Positions 15,169-20,808 of a stretch of DNA of 20,808 bases are shown in pieces. This DNA is from CALLCD01 sp039817885 (lineage in GTDB: Bacteria > Pseudomonadota > Alphaproteobacteria > Caulobacterales > Hyphomonadaceae). Each line of letters starts with the position of its first letter. Position 1 is the first letter of the stretch. Location: contig JBCBUY010000050.1 in NCBI GenBank assembly GCA_039817885.1, positions 1 to 20,808 of the forward strand. The letters run 5' to 3'. A model generated the notes under the pieces. It saw only the letters and a list, made by a program, of their open reading frames with translations. It was not told the origin of the DNA and made no database searches. The position numbers and the translations under genes were made by a program.

Positions 15169-15699
15169 TTGGCGGGGCTGAACCGCGAAAACCCAGACGG
15201 AATCGATGCGTATCCGGCCTCTCGCGGATTGGTGCGTCTGATTGCGCTGGTGGCGATCTGCTGCTTTTATGGAGCTTGGAGGGCTTTCGCAGATATGACA
15301 GATTTCGAAATCGTCAATCAGATCACCGACACGATGAGCCTATTCCTACAAGGCTTCTTGCTGCTCACCACCGTGGTTTTTGCCTATATTGCCGGCGCAT
15401 TTTACTTTCTTCACCGAGCGCCCTTCTTCACCAAGCTCGCATCATTCCTGTTTCTCGTCTTCGCTGTGGTCTATGTACTGATCAATTTGATGGGGGCCTT
15501 CTACCATTATATGGCTCTGGCGGATCAAGTCGACGAACAGGTCGCGCGTGGATCTGCGTCGTTGCTGGTAGAAGCTGTATATGCGGGCCGAACGCGACCC
15601 ATGGCAATCGCGGGCCTATGGACAAGTGCACCGGTCGCAATCGGCACGCTCGCCATGTGTTTCTGGATGACGTTTTTCTGGCGACCAGAAAAAATCTGA
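15169..15699 (+). CDS. Hypothetical four-helix membrane protein
   Basis: I do not recognise this 176-residue protein. It has four probable membrane helices at about 20-40, 57-81, 86-111 and 146-171, joined by short loops. The loop between helices 3 and 4 is acidic-polar (ADQVDEQVARGS). The frame is closed by TAA immediately before the TTG at 15169. The start is therefore this TTG, or an internal TTG/GTG near 15229-15232, just ahead of helix 1; none has a good ribosome site. It is divergent from the ferric-siderophore reductase across a Fur-box-like site, so an iron-related role is possible but unproven. It converges on the TPR gene with a 34-bp gap. Confidence 0.7.
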   Translation: MAGLNRENPDGIDAYPASRGLVRLIALVAICCFYGAWRAFADMTDFEIVNQITDTMSLFLQGFLLLTTVVFAYIAGAFYFLHRAPFFTKLASFLFLVFAVVYVLINLMGAFYHYMALADQVDEQVARGSASLLVEAVYAGRTRPMAIAGLWTSAPVAIGTLAMCFWMTFFWRPEKI

Positions 15700-15733
15700 A
15701 TGAGCCTCGTCTTCTGTTGGCGTCGAGAACACC

Positions 15734-16417
15734 TTACTGCAATTTTTCAATTCGGTCCGGAGGCGGATTATCTTCTGCCTCCCATTCGGCCTGTTTGATG
15801 CGGCCGTTCAGGACGTGGGCATCGACATCTTCAATGTTAATCTCGATGGCTTTTGAGATGTCTTCCTTCGCCCCTTTGAGGTTGCCAAGCTGCAATCGCG
15901 TCTCGGCCCGCAGACGATAAGCTTCGGCAGGTTCGATCAGACCCACCAGCGCCTCGTCCAGATCAGACTCGGCCTCCGTCCAGCGGTCGAGTGACATTAA
16001 CGCGATGGCGCGATCGATCTTCAGCTGTGGGTCGCGGGGACTGAGACGAATGGCATTGGTAAGGGTCACGTTGGCCGCTGCCGGTTGACCGGCCACCAGC
16101 CAAGCATTGCCTGATTTTGCAAGATAGACCACACGCTGGCTTAAAGACCCTGTACCCTCATCATTGGCCAGCTCTTCCAAACGCGCGGCCGCCTCTTCGA
16201 AATGACCGAGTTCGAGGAGCGCTTCGGCCGTACAGGCCCGGGCGAACGGCCGCCCCCCTTCATTGATCCAGGCAAGGCCGTCTTCGTATGCGCCTTCAGG
16301 GTCGACCTGAATCTTGGCGAGACAGGCCCCAAGCCGCTCCGCTTCATTCAGGCGCTCGGCATCGCCCACGCCGCTTTGCCCCATGAGCGTCAACAAAATA
16401 GCTGAAATGAGAAACAC
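15734..16417 (-). CDS. Exported tetratricopeptide-repeat protein
   Basis: A 227-residue protein with an N-terminal signal peptide (residues about 1-20, FLISAILLTLMGQSGVGDA) and at least three or four TPR units between about residues 55 and 200. Examples are ALLELGHFEEAAARLEEL, AWLVAGQPAAANVTLTNAIRLSPRDP, IALMSLDRWTEAESDLDEAL and TRLQLGNLKGAKEDISKAIEINIED. It is likely periplasmic and a protein-binding scaffold; the partner is unknown. The start is GTG 16417, chosen because CGGAG lies eight bases upstream and the signal peptide follows at once. The frame stays open to 16759, but that extension runs through the divergent SDR gene. The SDR gene starts 58 bp away on the other strand. Confidence 0.85.
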   Translation of the reverse strand: MFLISAILLTLMGQSGVGDAERLNEAERLGACLAKIQVDPEGAYEDGLAWINEGGRPFARACTAEALLELGHFEEAAARLEELANDEGTGSLSQRVVYLAKSGNAWLVAGQPAAANVTLTNAIRLSPRDPQLKIDRAIALMSLDRWTEAESDLDEALVGLIEPAEAYRLRAETRLQLGNLKGAKEDISKAIEINIEDVDAHVLNGRIKQAEWEAEDNPPPDRIEKLQ

Positions 16418-16475
16418 GTTGGTAACTCCGAAAATGTCATAGAATTTGCTTAGATGGCGGGGTGAAGGAGCGCAA

Positions 16476-17321
16476 ATGACATTGCAGCAAGACGCACTCT
16501 TCGCTTTTGGCCTTGGGTACACGGCTGAAATCCTGGGCAAGAGACTTCTAAAGGCGGGGTGGCAGGTCGCCGGGACGGTTCGTTCCGAAGAGAAAGCGGA
16601 TCGCCTACGCGCACTTGGTTTTGAGATTACAATCTGGGATGGATCAGAGCCAGTCACACCACCGGCCGGTGCGCATTGGTTGATATCAGCCCCCCCAGGG
16701 GATACCGGGTGTCCGGCCTTTCTGGCGGCAAGACAGGCGGAAACTGCCGCGTCGATCACCTATCTTTCCACCACTGGGGTTTATGGCGATCTTGGCGGCG
16801 ATTGGGCCTATGAGTGGACATCTGTGAACCCACAAAGCGACCGTGCACGCCGCCGCGTCCTTGCAGAGCTGCAATGGCAGAGTGTCGGAGCCCCCGTTTC
16901 AATTGTGCGCCTGCCGGGCATTTATGGGCCCGGAAGATCGGCTTTTGGTCGCCTACGGCGCGGGGCAGCGAAGCGCATCGTCAAACCTGGCCAGGTGTTT
17001 TCGCGAATCCATGTTGACGATATTGCGACCGGGCTCGAAGCGCGGCTGGCGCGACCGGATACGAGCGGTGTGCTGCACTTGTGTGATGACCACCCTGCCC
17101 CGCCGCAGGATGTCATCGCCTATGCCGCAGAGCTGATGGGCGTCGACGTGCCGCCAGATGAACCATTTGAAACGGCTGAGCTAAGCGACATGGCACGCAG
17201 CTTTTATTCTGAATGCAAACGTATCGCGAATGGGCGAACAAAGTCCGTGCTCGGTTGGACGCCGAAATATGCCAATTATCGTGCGGGCCTTGCCGCGATC
17301 CTCGCTGCCGAAGGCGTATGA
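16476..17321 (+). CDS. SDR family NAD(P)-dependent protein, YeeZ-like
   Basis: A 281-residue cytoplasmic protein of the extended (epimerase-like) SDR group, closest in pattern to E. coli YeeZ. The nucleotide loop is FGLGYTAEILGKRLLKAGW (11-29), with alanine in place of the third glycine. Further matches are YLSTTGVYGDLGGDW (96-110), VRLPGIYGPGRSAFGRLRRG (144-163) and FSRIHVDDIATGLEA (175-189). The YxxxK catalytic pair of classical SDRs is not evident (SDRARRRVLAE instead), as is usual in this subgroup. The substrate is unknown. ATG 16476 has GAAGGAG five bases upstream. It is followed by a terminator-like hairpin at 17341. Confidence 0.87.
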   Translation: MTLQQDALFAFGLGYTAEILGKRLLKAGWQVAGTVRSEEKADRLRALGFEITIWDGSEPVTPPAGAHWLISAPPGDTGCPAFLAARQAETAASITYLSTTGVYGDLGGDWAYEWTSVNPQSDRARRRVLAELQWQSVGAPVSIVRLPGIYGPGRSAFGRLRRGAAKRIVKPGQVFSRIHVDDIATGLEARLARPDTSGVLHLCDDHPAPPQDVIAYAAELMGVDVPPDEPFETAELSDMARSFYSECKRIANGRTKSVLGWTPKYANYRAGLAAILAAEGV

Positions 17322-17340
17322 TGGGGTGATCTGGCCAACA

Positions 17341-17370
17341 AGACACCCACCGCGCCAAAGGTGGGCGTCT
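17341..17370 (+). terminator. Terminator-like hairpin, copy 2 of a repeated element
   Basis: AGACACCCACC (17341-17351) pairs with GGTGGGCGTCT (17360-17370) with one A-C mismatch, around the loop GCGCCAAA, 20 bp after the SDR gene stop. There is no T tract after it, so termination may be weak. Stem and loop are almost the same as the hairpin at 6127-6152. Confidence 0.6.
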
Positions 17371-17457
17371 CAGTGAGTGTCAAACCACGCCTGTTGCCGT
17401 GGCGCAGAACAGCGTCTAGAGCGACGCCAGAGAGGCTTCTGGTAAGGATCGAAAACA

Positions 17458-18054
17458 ATGGCTGACCCCGTCAATGATGATGCACTGAACACGCTTTTCC
17501 GGCGGGCGCGATCGCACAATCGCTGGAGCGACAGAGATGTGCCGGAGACCCTTATGCGGGCTATATATGAGCTTACAAAATGGGGCCCCACGAGCGCGAA
17601 TGGTTCTCCCGGCCGGTTTGTTTTTCTGCCAAAAGGCGAGGCACGGGAGCGGCTGAAGCCACATCTCTCGGCAGGAAATGTCGAAAAGACGATGGCGGCT
17701 CCGTGGACAGTCATCATCGCGCATGATCTTGATTTCAATGAAAAAATGGCGACGCTTTTCCCCCATGATCCATCCGCTGCGGATTGGTTCGGCGACGGTG
17801 ACACACGCGAAACACACGCGTTTCGAAACGGCACGCTGCAAAGCGCCTACTTCTTGATCGCGGCGCGGGCGATTGGCCTTGATTGCGGCCCGATGTCCGG
17901 GTTCGACAATGCAGGCGTTGACGCCGAGTTTCTCATTGGAGAGCGGTCTCGGTGGAAATCCAACTGGCTCTGTAATCTTGGTTACGGCGATAAGGCAGGG
18001 CTTTTCGACCGGCTACCGCGCCTCGACTTCGACGAAGCTTGCGTTGTTTTATAA
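17458..18054 (+). CDS. Nitroreductase family protein, RutE-like (malonic semialdehyde reductase)
   Basis: A 198-residue FMN-dependent oxidoreductase matching the RutE/HadB subgroup over its whole length: LFRRARSHNRWSD (13-25), LTKWGPTSANGSPGRFVFL (39-57), LSAGNVEKTMAAP (70-82), FRNGTLQSAYFLIAARAIGLDCGPMSGFDNAGVD (122-155), SNWLCNLGYGD (168-178) and RLPRLDFDEAC. In E. coli, RutE reduces malonic semialdehyde to 3-hydroxypropionate in pyrimidine breakdown. No other rut gene is near, so the role here may be general aldehyde or quinone reduction. ATG 17458 has AAGGA nine bases upstream. It precedes tsaB by 6 bp on the same strand. Confidence 0.92.
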   Translation: MADPVNDDALNTLFRRARSHNRWSDRDVPETLMRAIYELTKWGPTSANGSPGRFVFLPKGEARERLKPHLSAGNVEKTMAAPWTVIIAHDLDFNEKMATLFPHDPSAADWFGDGDTRETHAFRNGTLQSAYFLIAARAIGLDCGPMSGFDNAGVDAEFLIGERSRWKSNWLCNLGYGDKAGLFDRLPRLDFDEACVVL

Positions 18055-18060
18055 AGAAAA

Positions 18061-18633
18061 ATGCTGATCCTCGGGATCAATACCTGCCTTGCGACTGCAG
18101 ATATCGCGCTCGTGCGTGACGGCGAGATTCTTGCCACACAGTTTGATGACGCGCCGAGGGGACATGAAGCGCGTCTTCCCAGCTTGCTGGACATGTTGCT
18201 TGCGGATGCGAGGTGTCACCTTTCCGACCTCGATCGCATAGCGGTCGTGACCGGGCCGGGAAGCTTCACCGGGATCCGGATTGGGGTCGCTTTTGGACGC
18301 GGACTTGCCTTAACGCTAACGGCAGACATTGTCGGGATCACAGCCCTTGAAGCGGGGGTCGCCCCTTCGGTGACTGGCACCGTGCAGGCTTCTCTCGCCG
18401 CTCAAAAACGCCCCCCAGACCGTACCTGGTGGGTGCAGACACTGCGGGATGGGATCGGACTTGATGCCGTGATCGAAACCGGAGAGCGCGATATTGGCGA
18501 GGGTGTCGCAGCGCACCCTCAAGCCAGGTGGGCGGCGATGAAAGCCCCTATCGTGTCGCCGGATACGCATCCGCCAAGCCCGACTTATGCAAGACTGCCC
18601 GATGCCAAGCCCATGACGCCGCCGGAGCAATGA
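18061..18633 (+). CDS. tsaB: tRNA threonylcarbamoyladenosine biosynthesis protein TsaB
   Basis: TsaB is the non-catalytic partner of TsaD in making t6A at position 37 of ANN-decoding tRNAs. The 190-residue protein shows the ASKHA-fold start LILGINTCLATADIALVRDG, RGHEARLPSLLDMLL (33-47), GPGSFTGIRIGVAFGRGLAL (65-84), and the C-terminal PTYARLPDAKP, so both ends are present. It is somewhat shorter than E. coli TsaB (about 230), mainly in the middle and C-terminal half. The start ATG 18061 is 6 bp after the nitroreductase stop, with a weak ribosome site. The end overlaps rimI as ATGA. Confidence 0.93.
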   Translation: MLILGINTCLATADIALVRDGEILATQFDDAPRGHEARLPSLLDMLLADARCHLSDLDRIAVVTGPGSFTGIRIGVAFGRGLALTLTADIVGITALEAGVAPSVTGTVQASLAAQKRPPDRTWWVQTLRDGIGLDAVIETGERDIGEGVAAHPQARWAAMKAPIVSPDTHPPSPTYARLPDAKPMTPPEQ

Positions 18634-19100
18634 CGATCGCATTCCGTATACTTACCCGCTGCGATGCGGGCGAACTGGCAAACCTACATGGACAGGGGTT
18701 TGAGACGTCTTGGAGCAGCGACAGCCTGTCGGCACTGCTCGAGCTGCCGACATGTCTCGGTATTGGGGGGGTGCTGGACCAGGGATCAGACCTGTGTGGC
18801 TTTGCCTTGTTTCAGCATGTGGAAAATCAAGCGGAGCTTCTGACTCTCGCTGTTCGTCCAGACGCGCGGCGTCGAGGACTTGCCCGGGCACTGCTGGCAA
18901 ATGGCGAACAGCACTTGGCCGCCCGGGGGTGTACACGACTATTTCTGGAAGTTGCTGCCGACAATGAGGCGGCCCTCGCTCTTTATCGCCAGCTTGATTT
19001 TCGCCTTGAAGGCCATCGGCGAAAATACTATTCGCGGGCCGATGGGGACGACGCAGACGCGTTGATCATGTCCCGCGTGATTACTGGACTTCCTGAATAG
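18630..19100 (+). CDS. rimI: Ribosomal-protein-alanine N-acetyltransferase RimI (GNAT family)
   Basis: A 156-residue GNAT enzyme. RimI acetylates the N-terminal alanine of ribosomal protein S18 in E. coli and often sits beside tsaB. The acetyl-CoA loop is LAVRPDARRRGLARALL (73-89), followed by FLEVAADNEAALALYRQLDF (105-124), with the usual catalytic-side glutamate (Glu107), Asn112 and Tyr119, and RRKYYSR (130-136). The ATG at 18630 overlaps the tsaB stop (ATGA), so translation is coupled. The frame is open upstream to 18528, but that part lies inside tsaB. fur follows after 19 bp. RimI is preferred because of the tsaB context. Confidence 0.92.
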   Translation: MTIAFRILTRCDAGELANLHGQGFETSWSSDSLSALLELPTCLGIGGVLDQGSDLCGFALFQHVENQAELLTLAVRPDARRRGLARALLANGEQHLAARGCTRLFLEVAADNEAALALYRQLDFRLEGHRRKYYSRADGDDADALIMSRVITGLPE

Positions 19101-19119
19101 GAAAGGGCATTTACGGCAT

Positions 19120-19533
19120 ATGAGCAATTTGGAACAAGCTTGCATCGACAAGGGTCTGCGAATGACGGATCAGCGTCGCGTGATTGCCCGCGTCCTTGGC
19201 GGGTCTGAAGACCATCCTGACGCTGAGGAGCTGCATCGCCGCGCAAACTCCCTTGATGCGTCCATCTCTCTTGCGACGGTTTATCGGACCGTAAAACTGT
19301 TTGAAGAGGCTGGCATTATTGAGCGTCACGAGTTTCGTGATGGCCGATCCCGTTTCGAACAGGTGACGGATGAACACCATGACCACCTGATCGATATCCG
19401 GACGGGGGATGTGGTGGAGTTTCAAAACGAAGAGATCGAACGGCTCCAGGAATTCATCGCCAAAGAGCTTGGCTATAAGCTCGTGGATCACCGCCTAGAG
19501 CTATATGGTGTGAAGCTCGAAGAGACCGACTAG
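19120..19533 (+). CDS. fur: Fur family transcriptional regulator
   Basis: A 137-residue metal-dependent repressor. The winged helix is GLRMTDQRRVIARVLGG to ISLATVYRTVKLFEEAGIIERHEF (12-72); the dimer/metal domain contains EHHDHLIDIRTGDVVEFQNEEIERLQ (85-110). By alignment with E. coli Fur the ligands are His32, Glu80, His87, His89 for one site and His86, Asp88, Glu107, His124 for the other. The CxxC structural zinc motifs are absent; Cys8 is the only cysteine. Similarity is to the main alphaproteobacterial Fur (called Mur where it senses manganese), rather than Irr or Zur. The tsaB-rimI-fur order is familiar in this class. It is a candidate to bind the site at 15108-15127. Confidence 0.93.
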   Translation: MSNLEQACIDKGLRMTDQRRVIARVLGGSEDHPDAEELHRRANSLDASISLATVYRTVKLFEEAGIIERHEFRDGRSRFEQVTDEHHDHLIDIRTGDVVEFQNEEIERLQEFIAKELGYKLVDHRLELYGVKLEETD

Positions 19534-19545
19534 GCGCGCCCCAAG

Positions 19546-20589
19546 ATGGTCGAGACGCTGGACGTTGTTCTTCGCACATCGACCGCGACCCTTCTTATCT
19601 TATATGCTGGCCTGGCTATTCGGGACGGTTGGCAACACAAGGTTGTGCGCTATAGCGTTCTGGCGGTGATCACGCTGTCCGCGCTGTTCCTTAGTTTTCC
19701 AAACTTCCCGCTCTGGGTCCAAGTTCCGCTGCGATTGATGGATGCCTGCAATATCGCGTTCATCTGGTGGGCCTCGCTCGCCATGTTCGACGAAGACTTT
19801 CGTCTAAAACCCATCCATTGGCTGGGACTGTTGGCGTATACCGGCTTCGTCATGCCGTACCGGTTCTTGTATTTTGGGTGGATCGACGGTCTGCCGGACT
19901 GGATGCGGCACGCGACTGATATTGTGACGCTGTCGCTGGTCGCGCATTTGATCTGGAAAATTGTCAGCGGTCTCGACGAGGACCTGGTTAACCGCCGCCG
20001 TCGTGTCCGGATCATTTTCGTCAGCTTCGTTATCGCCGCCATCCTTATCTCTGTCATCGGGGAAAATATTCTCCAGGCACAGGGTTATGGCCAATACTCT
20101 GTAACGATTACGGCGCTGGCGACCTTGCCCGTCGTTGCTGGACTCATTTTCTGGGTCACACGTCTGCAGCCAGAAACCTTGCTGTTTCAAACCGTTCAGA
20201 TTCCGGAACCAAAATCGCTATCAATCGATCCACGCGACTCTGCAGCACATAAGCGTTTGATGGATATGATGGAGCATGAGCGTGCGTGGACAGAACCTGG
20301 CCTCACGATCGGATCGCTTTCAGAGAAAGTCGGCCTGCCCGAACATCAATTGCGCAACCTCATAAATAGAGGGATGGGGCACAGGAATTTTGCGAGTTTT
20401 CTGAACGGTTATCGGCTCACCTACGCCAAATCCGTTTTGTCTAATCCCGAACAGGCGCGCCTCCCAGTCCTAACGATTGCGATGGATGCAGGCTTTGGGT
20501 CCCTCGCCCCATTCAATCGAGCGTTCAAAGCGGCGGAGGGCATCACGCCGACGGCGTTTCGCGCCAAAGCCCTCGCTGATCAAAGCTGA
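19546..20589 (+). CDS. AraC family transcriptional regulator with membrane-spanning N-terminus
   Basis: A 347-residue protein in two parts. Residues 1-205 hold about six or seven membrane helices (about 7-24, 33-51, 57-80, 90-110, 123-141, 153-172, 184-204). Residues about 235-345 form an AraC-type double helix-turn-helix: LTIGSLSEKVGLPEHQLRNLINRGMGHRNFASFLNGYRLTYAK, then VLTIAMDAGFGSLAPFNRAFKAAEGITPTAFR. It therefore probably binds DNA from the membrane and may sense a lipid or envelope signal; no ligand can be named. ATG 19546 is 12 bp after the fur stop and has no strong ribosome site. The next gene begins 106 bp downstream and is a likely target. Confidence 0.9.
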   Translation: MVETLDVVLRTSTATLLILYAGLAIRDGWQHKVVRYSVLAVITLSALFLSFPNFPLWVQVPLRLMDACNIAFIWWASLAMFDEDFRLKPIHWLGLLAYTGFVMPYRFLYFGWIDGLPDWMRHATDIVTLSLVAHLIWKIVSGLDEDLVNRRRRVRIIFVSFVIAAILISVIGENILQAQGYGQYSVTITALATLPVVAGLIFWVTRLQPETLLFQTVQIPEPKSLSIDPRDSAAHKRLMDMMEHERAWTEPGLTIGSLSEKVGLPEHQLRNLINRGMGHRNFASFLNGYRLTYAKSVLSNPEQARLPVLTIAMDAGFGSLAPFNRAFKAAEGITPTAFRAKALADQS

Positions 20590-20603
20590 AAAACCCTCCT
20601 CAC

Positions 20604-20637
20604 TTTCGAAAATGAGCGTGTTTTGTCGAAATTCGAC
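20604..20637. promoter_or_regulatory. Candidate operator upstream of the last gene
   Basis: TCGAAAAT (20606-20613) and TCGAAATT (20626-20633) form a direct repeat 20 bp apart, about two helical turns, as AraC-family half-sites often are. The second copy is also part of a perfect palindrome GTCGAA-A-TTCGAC (20625-20637). It lies between the AraC-type regulator gene and the next gene, which makes binding by that regulator plausible but untested. Confidence 0.35.
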
Positions 20638-20695
20638 GAGAATCCGCCGTCGCAGACGCGTCTCCTAGGTCCGCAACACCGAAGGGACGAATACA

Positions 20696-20808
20696 ATGGA
20701 TTTTATCGCTGAGTATTTCCGTGATCTGTCCGGCAATCTTCTGCCGGGCCTGCGGTTAGAGAGTTTCAGGTACCTGGTTGGAACGTTGAGTGTGTTTCTC
20801 ATCACCTG
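20696..20808 (+). CDS. N-terminal fragment of a membrane protein, possibly sterol desaturase family
   Basis: Only 37 codons are in the window: an amphipathic start (MDFIAEYFRDLSGNLLPGLR) and the beginning of a membrane helix (RYLVGTLSVFLIT). ATG 20696 is supported by GAAGGGA eight bases upstream. The start resembles that of sterol-desaturase (fatty acid hydroxylase superfamily) proteins, which in related bacteria can be encoded next to AraC regulators with membrane N-termini. The histidine clusters that would prove this lie beyond the edge. The coding call is good; the family is a guess. Confidence 0.6.
   Translation, partial: MDFIAEYFRDLSGNLLPGLRLESFRYLVGTLSVFLIT

Noticed and set aside
15108..15920. 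Plus-strand 270-codon frame overlapping the four-helix protein and the TPR gene
   Set aside because: It begins inside the Fur-box-like site and has arginine-, serine- and cysteine-rich low-quality sequence. The overlapping frame from 15169 shows clean membrane helices.
16418..16759. N-terminal extension of the TPR protein by 114 residues
   Set aside because: The extension runs antisense through the SDR gene and would bury the signal peptide. GTG 16417 has a ribosome site and puts the signal peptide at the N-terminus.

Overview
The window reads as ordinary chromosome of a moderately GC-rich alphaproteobacterium. The evidence is the lysC-ptsP pair divergent from ubiG, a GST-fold protein resembling the Caulobacter division factor FzlA next to queG, a tsaB-rimI-fur cluster, and Shine-Dalgarno sites of the AAGGAG type. 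A Caulobacter/Hyphomonas/Parvularcula-like relative would fit, but the species cannot be named from this sequence alone. I saw no rRNA, tRNA, CRISPR array, transposase or phage gene.

Layout. 1-3160 (minus): aspartate kinase lysC followed 13 bp later by ptsP, the first enzyme of the nitrogen phosphotransferase system, which runs off the left edge. 3252-4668 (plus): ubiG (ubiquinone methylation) and a DUF924 protein. 4694-5239 (minus): an unrecognised, AT-richer gene with one membrane segment. 5429-6937 (plus): a glutathione S-transferase and a steroid 5-alpha-reductase-like membrane protein. 6950-9739 (minus): a large M1-family lipoprotein aminopeptidase. 9874-12395 (plus): FzlA-like protein, queG (tRNA queuosine) and mtgA (peptidoglycan glycosyltransferase).

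12494-15699 is the more accessory part. A DUF2975 membrane protein and a small Cro/C1-type regulator diverge from a CPBP-type membrane protease. Next comes a siderophore-interacting ferric reductase whose promoter region holds a Fur-box-like double dyad and faces a small four-helix membrane protein of unknown function. 15734-17321 holds a TPR periplasmic protein (minus) divergent from a YeeZ-like SDR protein (plus).

17458-20589 is a compact plus-strand series: RutE-like nitroreductase, tsaB (tRNA t6A), rimI (an overlapping N-acetyltransferase gene), a Fur-family metalloregulator and a membrane-anchored AraC-family regulator. The window ends in the first 37 codons of a membrane protein, possibly a sterol-desaturase relative.

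Links between genes: Fur (19120-19533) is a natural candidate to control the Fur-box-like site 4 kb away. The AraC-type regulator is likely to act on the gene just downstream, where repeated TCGAAA motifs lie about two helical turns apart. Two near-identical hairpins (6127-6152 and 17341-17370) appear to be a dispersed terminator-like element. I see no clearly new multi-gene system; the best leads are the Fur-box divergent pair, the CPBP/DUF2975/HTH locus and the AraC/membrane-protein pair.
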